Shown: one piece after another, positions 6,978 to 13,556 of the stretch
Numbering within the stretch: the stretch's first letter is position 1
Layout of the letters: the number at the start of each line of letters is the position of its first letter
From: Alphaproteobacteria bacterium
GTDB taxonomy: Bacteria; Pseudomonadota; Alphaproteobacteria; Micropepsales; Micropepsaceae
NCBI GenBank assembly: GCA_003246795.1
Contig: QKCS01000043.1
Location: 1-13,556 of the forward strand
Direction of reading: 5' to 3'
DNA: 13,556 nt
Position numbers and translations under genes: made by a program
The notes under the pieces: model-generated
Told to the model about the DNA's origin: nothing
Seen by the model: the letters and a program-made list of their open reading frames with translations, nothing else
Databases searched by the model: none

Positions 6978-8351
6978 CTAGCGCCCGGCTGCGATGTAAT
7001 GCTTCAGCGCCGCAAGATCATTGGGCAGCGTGTCGCAACGTTCGGGCGCGTCGAGGATCCAATGCATGCGCCCCGGCAGTTCCGGTCGGACGCCGGCTGC
7101 TCTTTCGACCGCCTCTGGGAATTTCGAGGAGTGCGCCGTCGCCAGAACGACCACGTCGTCGTCTGGCGCAGCCTTGCGCGCGGCCGCCAGTCCGACAGCC
7201 GTGTGCGGGTCGATCAGCACCTTCGTCTTTTCGTAGAGCGCCTTGATCGTCGCGGTCGTCTCGCTCTCGTCGACGCGATCGGAGTCAAACGTTGCGCGAA
7301 TCGCCCTCAACGCGTCCGGCGCAATCGTCAGCGAGCCGCTTTGGGCAAAGCCTTCCATCAGCTTGCGCAAGGTCGCCGCGTTCCGGCCGTGGCTCTCGTA
7401 GAGCAGACGTTCGAAATTGCTGGCGACCTGGATGTCCATCGCGGGCGACATCGTCGCGTGGACCGTGCCGCGCGTGTAGACGCCGGTCGCAATCGCCCGG
7501 GCTAAAATGTCGTTTACATTGGTGGCGACGATGAGCTTCTTGATGGGGGCGCCCAGCTTCTTGGCGACATAGCCCGCGAACACGTCGCCAAAATTACCCG
7601 TCGGGACCGAGAACGTGAGGGCCGGGCGGCCGAGCGCGAAGCAGGCCGAGACGTAGTACGCCGTCTGTGCGGCGATGCGGACCCAGTTGATCGAATTGAT
7701 CGCGGCAAGCCCTTGCGCGCGCGCGAACGCATGATCGGCGAAGAGTTGCTTCACGAGCGATTGGGCGTCGTCAAACGTGCCCTCCACCGCCACGTTGCGG
7801 ACGTTCGGCGCTTTCGACGTCGTCATTTGCCGGCGCTGCACGTCCGAGATGCGGCCCTTGGGATGCAACACGACGAGATCGACATGCGACTGGCCCGCGA
7901 GTGCGGCGACGGCAGCGGCGCCCGTGTCGCCCGACGTCGCGGCGACGACGAGCGCCCGCGCCTTGCGGCGCTCCAGCGCCTCGTTCATCAAGGGCGCAAG
8001 CAATTGCAGCGCGAAATCTTTGAAAGCGAGCGTCGGTCCGTGAAAAAGCTCGAGTAGCCAACGATGCGGTTCGAGCCCGCGAAGCGGCGCGACTTTGGGG
8101 TCGTCGAACTTCGCATACGCCGTGCGCGCATGCCGCTCGACAGCGGCGCGCCATTCGGGCGCTTCGATGAACGCCGAGACGATGGCGGCGGTGAGCCCCG
8201 CATAGTCTTCGCCCAATCCGCGCATCTGTGCGAGGTCGAGCTTCGGCCAGGCGTCGGGCACGTAGAGGCCGCCGTCGGGCGCCGGGCCCGACAGAAGCAC
8301 GTCCTCGAACGAAACCGCGGGTGCGTTCCCGCGTGTGCTCACGTATTTCAT
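6978..8351 (-). CDS. thrC: Threonine synthase
   Basis: Encodes 457 residues of a PLP enzyme converting O-phospho-L-homoserine to L-threonine and phosphate, the last step of threonine synthesis in the cytoplasm. The N-terminus MKYVSTRG, then DGGLYVP at 26-32, is typical of the long (E. coli-like) ThrC class. Lys111 in LAFKDFALQ is the predicted Schiff-base lysine; ATSGDTGAA at 138-146 and the PTGNFGD loop at 250-256 match the substrate/PLP phosphate-binding segments. The ATG at 8351 overlaps the SURF1 stop as ATGA; the frame is open to 8429, but that extension lies wholly inside SURF1 and has no ThrC-like sequence. No independent promoter is apparent, so transcription presumably comes through the oxidase operon. 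The stop is TAG. Confidence 0.97.
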   Translation of the reverse strand: MKYVSTRGNAPAVSFEDVLLSGPAPDGGLYVPDAWPKLDLAQMRGLGEDYAGLTAAIVSAFIEAPEWRAAVERHARTAYAKFDDPKVAPLRGLEPHRWLLELFHGPTLAFKDFALQLLAPLMNEALERRKARALVVAATSGDTGAAAVAALAGQSHVDLVVLHPKGRISDVQRRQMTTSKAPNVRNVAVEGTFDDAQSLVKQLFADHAFARAQGLAAINSINWVRIAAQTAYYVSACFALGRPALTFSVPTGNFGDVFAGYVAKKLGAPIKKLIVATNVNDILARAIATGVYTRGTVHATMSPAMDIQVASNFERLLYESHGRNAATLRKLMEGFAQSGSLTIAPDALRAIRATFDSDRVDESETTATIKALYEKTKVLIDPHTAVGLAAARKAAPDDDVVVLATAHSSKFPEAVERAAGVRPELPGRMHWILDAPERCDTLPNDLAALKHYIAAGR

Positions 8352-9061
8352 CGACCGAACTTCAGGCGACCGCGCACGTAGTGAAAGCGCAAGTATATGA
8401 CGAGAAGCACGACCGCGAGCGAAAACCACGTCAATGCATAATTGAGGTGGTTGTCGGGGATGTTGAATTCGACGGGCAGCGGCTCCGGGTCGCCCAGACG
8501 CGCGGTCGCTTCGAGGATCAGCGGGCTTTTCAGCGTGAGGCCGAGCGCCGCGGCGATCGCCGCGCTGTCACGCGCATAGAAGGCGCGTTTCGCGAGGTCG
8601 GGAGCGGGCGTGAACGTCCCGGGCGTCGCCGCCGGCCGCAGCATCCCTTCGACCTCGACCTCGCCTTCCGGGTCTGGCCGGCTTTTGTCGCGCACGGCCG
8701 GCCAATCCGGAGGCGCCCAACCACGATCGACCAGGATCGTCCCGCCCGACGTCAGACGGAAAGGCGTCACGACCTTGTTGCCTGGGCGGGTCGGTCCGTC
8801 ACCCGTGCGAGGCGCATAGACGTAGACCTGCTTGTCGTAGTCGAATGTGCCGAGCGCCGTCGCCGGGCGATAGGCAGCGTAGCTGCCGGTTGCGAGCAGG
8901 ATTTCGATCGGCGCGGGGCCGGCCTCCGTGCGCGCGGCGATCTGATCCAGGAGTGCGTGTTTCTCGGCGCGGCGCTGCAACTGCCAAACGCCCAGCCCAA
9001 TGAGAACGGCCAGCGCGAGTAGCGTCGCCACACTCAAGATCGGGAGAGGCCGGAACGTCAC
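8348..9061 (-). CDS. SURF1 family cytochrome oxidase biogenesis protein
   Basis: Encodes 237 residues with the SURF1 topology: one N-terminal helix (about 7-27) ending in GVWQLQRR, a large periplasmic domain with VDRGWAPP at 111-118, and a C-terminal helix (about 207-225) preceded by the conserved NHLNYALTW (204-212). SURF1 proteins (Shy1 in yeast) help place heme a into oxidase subunit I; the conserved His205 region has been linked to heme binding in bacterial homologues. The start is GTG at 9061, 4 nt after the DUF983 stop; no ATG is available upstream of the first helix. The TGA overlaps the thrC start. Its position directly after ctaE/DUF983 fits a role in maturing the CtaD encoded in the same operon. 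Confidence 0.95.
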   Translation of the reverse strand: MTFRPLPILSVATLLALAVLIGLGVWQLQRRAEKHALLDQIAARTEAGPAPIEILLATGSYAAYRPATALGTFDYDKQVYVYAPRTGDGPTRPGNKVVTPFRLTSGGTILVDRGWAPPDWPAVRDKSRPDPEGEVEVEGMLRPAATPGTFTPAPDLAKRAFYARDSAAIAAALGLTLKSPLILEATARLGDPEPLPVEFNIPDNHLNYALTWFSLAVVLLVIYLRFHYVRGRLKFGR

Positions 9062-9065
9062 GGCG

Positions 9066-9431
9066 TTATTGCAACCGGCCTTCGCCGGCTTGGTGTCGGT
9101 ATTGGAGCGCGAAGAGCGTCGCCTTGAAGACGGGTAACAGCCCCAGACACAGGCCGAGCGTCAGCGGAAGCCACAGGATCGCGTGCACCCAATACGGCGG
9201 ACTGAAATTGACCTCGATCGCCAGCGCCATGCCGACGATGAAGGCGCCCGCGATCAGGATCACGAAGACGGCCGGACCGTCGCCCGAGTCGGCGAAGCGA
9301 TAGTCGAGATCGCAAACCGTACAGCGGTCGGTGAACTTCAGGTACGCCGAGAAGAGCTTACCCGTGCCGCAGCGCGGACAACGGCATAGCAACCCCGACC
9401 GCCACAACGGGGCTGCACGCACGTGTCCCAT
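9066..9431 (-). CDS. DUF983 family membrane protein with two CxxC pairs
   Basis: Encodes 121 residues. The N-terminal part has two cysteine pairs, Cys18-P-R-Cys21 (after Cys16) and Cys37-T-V-Cys40, arranged like a small zinc ribbon. Two hydrophobic segments follow (about 53-75 and 80-108), separated by a short FSPPYW loop. This matches DUF983, a family of unknown function often found beside oxidase genes in alphaproteobacteria. AAAGG (9438-9442, minus strand), 6 nt before the ATG, gives a good ribosome binding site. It lies 26 bp after ctaE and 4 bp before SURF1, so a role in oxidase assembly is a reasonable inference from context, but none is shown by the sequence. Confidence 0.9.
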   Translation of the reverse strand: MGHVRAAPLWRSGLLCRCPRCGTGKLFSAYLKFTDRCTVCDLDYRFADSGDGPAVFVILIAGAFIVGMALAIEVNFSPPYWVHAILWLPLTLGLCLGLLPVFKATLFALQYRHQAGEGRLQ

Positions 9432-9457
9432 CCCTCACCTTTCGTCTTGCGCCGCCC

Positions 9458-10303
9458 TCAATGCACGGCGGCGTGAGCGCCCTCGCCCCAAACATAAATC
9501 GACGCGAAGAGGAAGAGCCAAACGACGTCGACGAAATGCCAATACCACGCCGCCGCTTCGAAGCCAAAATGACGCTCCGGCGTGAAGTGACCGGCGCGGG
9601 CGCGGAAGAAGCAGACGATGAGGAACAGGGTTCCCACGATCACGTGGAAGCCGTGGAAGCCCGTCGCCATGAAGAACGTGGATCCGTAGACGTTGCCGGA
9701 GATCGAGAACGCCGCGTGCGAATACTCGTAGGCCTGAAGCGCCGTGAACAGCATGCCGAGCAGGATCGTGAGGCCGAGCCCGTTGACCGCCGCGCGCTGG
9801 TTGCCCGTTTGGATCGCGTGGTGCGCCCAAGTGACGGTCGTGCCCGACGTGAGCAACACGAGCGTGTTCAAGAGCGGGATGTCCCAGGGATCGAAGGTCG
9901 CGATGTTCGACGGCGGCCATTCCGCAAGCCCGATATAGGTCGGAAACAGTGCCGCGTTGAAGTACGCCCAGAACCAGGCGACGAAGAACATCACCTCGGA
10001 GGCGATGAAGAGGATCATGCCGTAGCGCAGGTGGAGTTTCACCACCGGCGTGTGATCGCCCTTTACCACCGACTCCCTGATGACATCGCGCCACCAGCCG
10101 ACGAACGTCCACAGCAGCAAGAGCGCACCGAGGATCAGGATCCAAGGTCCAGAGAAGAGCCCAAAGAGCGGCGGCGCGCCTTTCAAAGTCTGGAAGTAGG
10201 CGATGGCGCCGACGGCGGTTACGAACGCGCCCAGCGAACCCACGATCGGCCAAGGGCTCGGGTCGACGAGATGGTAGTCGTGATGAACTTCTTGCGATGC
10301 CAT
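9458..10303 (-). CDS. ctaE: Cytochrome c oxidase subunit III
   Basis: Encodes 281 residues with seven predicted membrane helices, the full size of aa3-oxidase subunit III. Diagnostic segments: the N-terminal HDYHLVDPSPWPI (8-20), VGWWRDVIRES (68-78), HTPVVKLHLRYGMILFI before Glu103 in the SEVMFFVAWFWAYF helix, and the C-terminal WYWHFVDVVWLFLF helix. In the complex subunit III binds lipid and stabilises proton uptake into subunit I through the D pathway; it carries no redox centre. The ATG at 10303 has GAGGT about 9 nt upstream. It follows ctaG by 19 bp, the usual alphaproteobacterial order. Confidence 0.98.
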   Translation of the reverse strand: MASQEVHHDYHLVDPSPWPIVGSLGAFVTAVGAIAYFQTLKGAPPLFGLFSGPWILILGALLLLWTFVGWWRDVIRESVVKGDHTPVVKLHLRYGMILFIASEVMFFVAWFWAYFNAALFPTYIGLAEWPPSNIATFDPWDIPLLNTLVLLTSGTTVTWAHHAIQTGNQRAAVNGLGLTILLGMLFTALQAYEYSHAAFSISGNVYGSTFFMATGFHGFHVIVGTLFLIVCFFRARAGHFTPERHFGFEAAAWYWHFVDVVWLFLFASIYVWGEGAHAAVH

Positions 10304-10322
10304 GGCGTTCGACCTCTGGGCT

Positions 10323-10877
10323 CTAGCGAGTGTTCGTGGCGAGGGATTGTTCCTTCGCCGGGAAGAAGGTGTAGGACAACGTCACCGCGGTGACGTCCTT
10401 CGTCTCAGGATCCGTCGCGATCGCCGGATCGACGAAGAAGGACACACCGAGATCGGCGGATTCACCGGGCTTCAACTCCTGACGCGTGAAGCAGAAGCAC
10501 TGGACCTTGTTGAAATACTGCGCGGCCTTGACGGGTGTGATGTTGAAGGTCGCGGTGCCGACGATCGGACGCGAGCTCCAGTTGTGCGCGCGAAACTGAG
10601 CGACGTTGTTCTCGCCCAAGCGCACGTTCATCGAAACCTGTTCCGGCTTGAAGTCCCAGGCGAGCCCCTGCCCCGTGTTGGCGTCGAAGCGCACTTCCAT
10701 CACTTGGTCGGTGACGACCTGCGACGCCTCGGCGTAGGTCTTCGGCGTTCCGGCGTAACCGGTGACTTGGCAGAAGATGCGGTAGAGCGGGACCGACGCG
10801 TAAGTCAGGCCGATCATGCCGACGAGGACGCCGACGCACATCAGCAGGACTTTGTCGTTGCGGTTCACCTTGCGCAT
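10323..10877 (-). CDS. ctaG: Cytochrome c oxidase assembly protein CtaG/Cox11
   Basis: Encodes 184 residues: a short basic N-terminus, one membrane helix (about 9-29), then the periplasmic copper-binding domain. Cys36 in YRIFCQVTGYAGT is the conserved Cys next to the helix, and Cys127/Cys129 form the CFCF copper motif. The PVKAAQYFNKVQCFCF block is characteristic of Cox11/CtaG, which delivers copper to the CuB site of subunit I. The ATG at 10877 is used; a TTG at 10883 would add two residues, and neither has a strong ribosome binding site. The gene starts 10 nt after the CoxF-like stop, so coupling with the preceding gene is likely. The name refers to the Cox11 family, not the unrelated Bacillus CtaG. 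Confidence 0.97.
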   Translation of the reverse strand: MRKVNRNDKVLLMCVGVLVGMIGLTYASVPLYRIFCQVTGYAGTPKTYAEASQVVTDQVMEVRFDANTGQGLAWDFKPEQVSMNVRLGENNVAQFRAHNWSSRPIVGTATFNITPVKAAQYFNKVQCFCFTRQELKPGESADLGVSFFVDPAIATDPETKDVTAVTLSYTFFPAKEQSLATNTR

Positions 10878-10887
10878 CGTCAACCGG

Positions 10888-11040
10888 TCACAGCGGCCTG
10901 TTCATCACGTTGACGCCGAGTTTCACGACGGTGACGGCGTAGACCAGCGCCACGAACGCCGCGAGCGCCAGGGCGAGCGCGACGTTGCGCTGCCTGCGCT
11001 TGCGCTTTTCCTCCGGGGTCAACTCCACGGGCAATTCCAT
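10888..11040 (-). CDS. Small CoxF-like single-helix membrane protein
   Basis: A 50-residue protein: MELPVELTPE, then a very basic stretch (KRKRRQR, 12-18), a hydrophobic helix of Ala/Val/Leu (about 20-42), and a short tail NVMNRPL. The basic residues before the helix predict a cytoplasmic N-terminus and periplasmic C-terminus. The ATG overlaps the ctaB stop by one base (TGATG) and no ribosome binding site is visible, so translation is probably coupled to ctaB. Alphaproteobacterial oxidase operons commonly carry a small protein (called CoxF or annotated hypothetical) between ctaB and ctaG; position, size and single helix match. It may be a minor oxidase subunit or assembly factor; function is not shown. 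Confidence 0.85.
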   Translation of the reverse strand: MELPVELTPEEKRKRRQRNVALALALAAFVALVYAVTVVKLGVNVMNRPL

Positions 11041-12044
11041 CAGAAGCACACCCCGGCGCAGAACCGGGACTCTCCAGTGGCGACTATCGCGCTGGGAGCT
11101 TGCTCAGCGACTGGGTACTCTGGGGCCAAACCAATCAATCTCTCCGCCGCGAGCGCGGTGAAGAGGGCGAACAGGTAAAAGATCGAGTAGGCGAACACGC
11201 GAAGCGCCGCCTTCCGCTCGCGTTCGGCCGGCGCGAACCAGAGGACCGCCGCGAGGGCGACGAACGCGGCGCTGCCTACGGCGGCGGTTGCGCCGTAGAC
11301 GACGCCGGCGAGGTTCAAAGCGTAGGGCGCCACCGCCACGGCGGCGAGCGGGATCGTGTAGAGGACGATCTGGTTACGGGTCGCGCGCGCGCCTTTGACG
11401 ACGGGCAGCATCGGGACCTTCGCGCGGGCGTAGTCCTCGCTCCCGGCCAACGCCAGCGCCCAGAAGTGCGGCGGCGTCCAGAGGAAGATCAGCAGGAAGA
11501 GAAGCCAGGGCAACGGCGCGGACACGTCTCCCGTGACGGCAGCCCAGCCGATGACGGGTGGGAGCGCGCCCGCGGCACCGCCGATGACGATGTTCTGCAC
11601 CGTCAGCCGCTTCAGCCACATCGTGTAAACGAAGACGTAGAAGGCGATCGTCGCGGCGAGCAGCGCGGCGGGCACGTAACCGACGAGGAAGGCCATCGCA
11701 AAGACGCTGAAGGCCGCCAGCGTGGCGCCGAACTCGAGCGCTTCTTGCGCGCCGATCTTGCCCGAGGGCACGGGGCGCGTGCGGGTGCGCGTCATAATCG
11801 CGTCGATGTCGGCGTCGTACCATTGATTGAGCGCGCCCGCGGCCCCCGCTCCGACGGCGATGCAAAGGAGCGCGGTCGCCGCCAGCATCGGGTGCAGCGC
11901 GCCCGGCGCCAGGATCATCGCGGCGAGCGCCGTGAAGACGACGAGCGACATCACGCGCGGCTTCAGGAGCGCCACATAGTCGGAAGGGCCCGCGAGCGAT
12001 GCGCGGGCCCCTTCGGTGTCGATGCTTGCCGCGGCCTGCGTCAA
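11040..12044 (-). CDS. ctaB: Protoheme IX farnesyltransferase (heme O synthase)
   Basis: Encodes 334 residues of a UbiA-type membrane prenyltransferase that adds farnesyl to heme b, giving heme O, the precursor of heme a. The first Asp-rich site is NQWYDADID (Asn73, Asp77, Asp81) followed by RTRTRPVPSG; the second conserved loop is EDYARAKVPMLP (203-213), with WTPPHFWALA just before. Around nine hydrophobic helices are visible. The start is assigned to TTG at 12044, overlapping the ctaD stop (TTGA), with AGGGA at 12053-12057 8 nt upstream: the first in-frame ATG lies inside the conserved KPRVM segment and would remove part of the fold, while the upstream open frame is only ctaD read out of frame. 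The C-terminus has an unusual CAGVC pair. Confidence 0.95.
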   Translation of the reverse strand: MTQAAASIDTEGARASLAGPSDYVALLKPRVMSLVVFTALAAMILAPGALHPMLAATALLCIAVGAGAAGALNQWYDADIDAIMTRTRTRPVPSGKIGAQEALEFGATLAAFSVFAMAFLVGYVPAALLAATIAFYVFVYTMWLKRLTVQNIVIGGAAGALPPVIGWAAVTGDVSAPLPWLLFLLIFLWTPPHFWALALAGSEDYARAKVPMLPVVKGARATRNQIVLYTIPLAAVAVAPYALNLAGVVYGATAAVGSAAFVALAAVLWFAPAERERKAALRVFAYSIFYLFALFTALAAERLIGLAPEYPVAEQAPSAIVATGESRFCAGVCF

Positions 12045-13556
12045 TGTCCGTGTCCCTGCGGCGTGATCTTCGGCAGTTCGTTGAACTGGTGGAACGGCGG
12101 CGGCGAGGGCAGCGTCCATTCCAGCGTCGTCGCGCCGACACCCCAGGGATTGGCGGCGGCCTTGCGGCGCGCGATGAACATCTCGGCCAGCATGACGAGG
12201 AAGATCAGCATGCCAGCGAAGGAGATGTAGGACCCGATCGAGGAGATGTAGTTCCAATGGGCGTAGGCGTCCGGATAGTCGATGTAGCGCCGCGGCATAC
12301 CCGCAAGCCCCAAGAAGTGCTGCGGGAAAAAGATGAGGTTGACGCCCACGAACGTCACCCAGAAGTGCAGCTGGCCCAGCCACTCCTTGTACTGGTAGCC
12401 CCACATCTTGCCGGACCAGTAGTAGAAGCCGCCGAAGATGGCGAAGACGGCGCCGAGCGACAGCACGTAGTGGAAGTGTGCGACGACGTAGTAGGTGTCG
12501 TGCAGCGACGTGTCGATGCCCGAGTTCGCCAACACGACGCCCGTCACGCCGCCGATCGTGAAGAGGAAGATGAAGCCGATCGCCCACAGCATCGGCGTCT
12601 TGAATTCGATCGAACCGCCCCACATGGTCGCGATCCACGAGAAGATCTTGATGCCTGTCGGCACGGCGATGACCATAGTCGCGGCGACGAAGTAGGCCTC
12701 GGTGTTGACGCTCATCCCCACCGTGTACATGTGGTGCGCCCAGACGATGAAGCCGATCACGCCGATCGCAACCATCGCGTAGGCCATTCCCAGATAGCCG
12801 AACACCGGCTTCTTCGAGAACGTCGAGACGATGTGGCTGATCATGCCGAAGCCTGGGAGGATGAGGATGTAGACCTCAGGGTGCCCGAAGAACCAGAACA
12901 GATGCTGGTAGAGGATCGGGTCGCCGTTGCCGGCGGGATCGAAGAAGGTCGTCCCGAAATTGCGGTCGGTGAGCAGCATCGTGATCGCGCCCGCCAGAAC
13001 GGGAAGCGACAGAAGCAGCAGGAACACCGTCACCAGGATCGACCACACGAAGAGCGGCATGCGGTGCAAGGTCATGCCCGGCGCGCGCATGTTGAAGATC
13101 GTGGTGATGAAGTTGATCGCGCCCAAGATCGACGAGGCGCCGGCGATACGAAGCGACAGGATCGCAAGGTCCATCGCGGGGCCGGGCGAGCCCGTCGTCG
13201 ATAACGGCGCGTATATCGTCCAACCGCCGCCGACGCCGTGTCCGCCGCTATCGCCCTCCACGAACATCGACAGGACCAAGAGCGTGAACGAGAACGGCAG
13301 CAGCCAGAACGAGATGTTGTTCATGCGCGGGAACGCCATGTCGGGCGCCCCGATCATCAGCGGCACGAACCAGTTGCCGAAGCCGCCGATCATGGCCGGC
13401 ATGACCATGAAGAAGATCATGATCAGGCCGTGGGCGGTGGTGAAGACGTTGTACATCTGCTTGCCGCCATCGATCGCCGCGGCAGCGGAGTCGCCATAGA
13501 CCATCTGGGCCAGACCGGTGAAAATCTGGATGCCAGGTTCGGCCAGTTCCCAGCGC
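12041..13556 (-). CDS. ctaD: Cytochrome c oxidase subunit I (aa3 type), 5' truncated
   Basis: The last 504 residues of subunit I; the frame stays open through the right edge (reading WELAEPGIQIF, a typical subunit I segment), so about 40-60 N-terminal residues lie outside. Numbered from the first visible residue, ligands and channels are intact: heme a His42 (TTAHGLIMI), D-channel Asp72 (GAPDMAF), His225-Pro-Glu227-Val-Tyr229 (CuB ligand, gating Glu and cross-linked Tyr), CuB pair His274-His275, K-channel Lys303 (TGIKIF), heme a3 His360 and heme a His362 (AHFHY). The GHPEVY Glu marks an A1-type heme-copper oxidase, like the Paracoccus and mitochondrial enzymes. It reduces O2 to water and pumps protons across the inner membrane. 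The subunit II gene would be expected beyond the right edge. The stop overlaps the ctaB start. Confidence 0.99.
   Translation of the reverse strand, partial: RWELAEPGIQIFTGLAQMVYGDSAAAAIDGGKQMYNVFTTAHGLIMIFFMVMPAMIGGFGNWFVPLMIGAPDMAFPRMNNISFWLLPFSFTLLVLSMFVEGDSGGHGVGGGWTIYAPLSTTGSPGPAMDLAILSLRIAGASSILGAINFITTIFNMRAPGMTLHRMPLFVWSILVTVFLLLLSLPVLAGAITMLLTDRNFGTTFFDPAGNGDPILYQHLFWFFGHPEVYILILPGFGMISHIVSTFSKKPVFGYLGMAYAMVAIGVIGFIVWAHHMYTVGMSVNTEAYFVAATMVIAVPTGIKIFSWIATMWGGSIEFKTPMLWAIGFIFLFTIGGVTGVVLANSGIDTSLHDTYYVVAHFHYVLSLGAVFAIFGGFYYWSGKMWGYQYKEWLGQLHFWVTFVGVNLIFFPQHFLGLAGMPRRYIDYPDAYAHWNYISSIGSYISFAGMLIFLVMLAEMFIARRKAAANPWGVGATTLEWTLPSPPPFHQFNELPKITPQGHGH
12053..12057 (-). promoter_or_regulatory. 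Ribosome binding site for TTG-started ctaB
   Basis: AGGGA on the minus strand, within the last codons of ctaD, 8 nt before the TTG at 12044. It supports that non-ATG start. Confidence 0.45.

Noticed and set aside
8352..8429. N-terminal extension of thrC to 8429
   Set aside because: The extra 26 codons lie inside SURF1 and do not resemble ThrC; ATG 8351 with the ATGA overlap gives the family N-terminus.
9461..12230. Long plus-strand open frames (9461-10393, 11100-12230) opposite ctaE, ctaG and ctaB
   Set aside because: They are charged, low-complexity translations opposite well-conserved membrane proteins, with no recognisable domain and no ribosome binding site.
11999..13204. 401-codon plus-strand open frame opposite ctaD
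   Set aside because: It is a His/Asp/Glu/Arg-rich shadow of the subunit I coding strand, whose metal ligands are all intact.
1..13556. tRNA, rRNA, CRISPR, transposon or prophage signatures
   Set aside because: No tRNA-like cloverleaf, regularly spaced repeat, transposase or integrase motif, or terminal inverted repeat was seen by eye; genes fill almost the whole window and no gap exceeds 300 bp.

Overview
The window is GC-rich, densely packed chromosomal DNA from an alphaproteobacterium. The likeliest group is Caulobacterales/Hyphomonadaceae. That placement rests on the order ctaD-ctaB-small membrane protein-ctaG-ctaE-DUF983-SURF1-thrC followed by an M16 peptidase and a GNAT protein, which I recall from Caulobacter-type genomes, and on the mitochondrion-like aa3 oxidase genes. 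No rRNA, tRNA, CRISPR array, insertion sequence or phage gene was seen.

Left part (1-4356): the 3' end of a yqgE/algH-family gene (+) meets, tail to tail, a large gene (-) for a membrane-bound c-di-GMP protein. That protein has a periplasmic sensor, seven membrane helices, PAS, a degenerate GGDEF and an intact EAL domain. The two coding regions overlap by 33 bp, and an 8-bp-stem inverted repeat lies just past the yqgE stop, inside the last codons of the EAL gene. A divergent intergenic region holding several inverted repeats separates the EAL gene from a secreted protein with two NTF2-like (SnoaL/DUF4440-type) repeats (+), which ends 4 bp from the convergent FKBP gene.

Right part (4357-13556): everything is on the minus strand. 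Read in the direction of transcription it starts outside the window with ctaD (cytochrome c oxidase subunit I, 5' truncated). It continues with ctaB (heme O synthase, TTG start overlapping the ctaD stop), a 50-residue CoxF-like membrane protein, ctaG (CuB insertion), ctaE (subunit III), a DUF983 membrane protein, SURF1 (heme a insertion) and thrC (threonine synthase, ATGA overlap with SURF1). Most junctions overlap by 1-4 nt or are separated by fewer than 30 nt, so this is one operon making oxidase subunits I and III with their heme and copper assembly factors, with threonine synthase at its end. After a 147-bp gap with a possible promoter and a clear ribosome binding site comes a second cluster: an M16 zinc peptidase, a RimJ-like acetyltransferase (TAATG overlap) and a membrane-anchored FKBP prolyl isomerase.

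The window is mostly conserved housekeeping sequence and I find no convincing undescribed multi-gene system. The most interesting points are the degenerate GGDEF beside an intact EAL domain, the EAL protein tail that reads through a hairpin into yqgE, the unstudied small proteins in the oxidase operon (CoxF-like, DUF983), and the tandem-repeat secreted NTF2-like protein.
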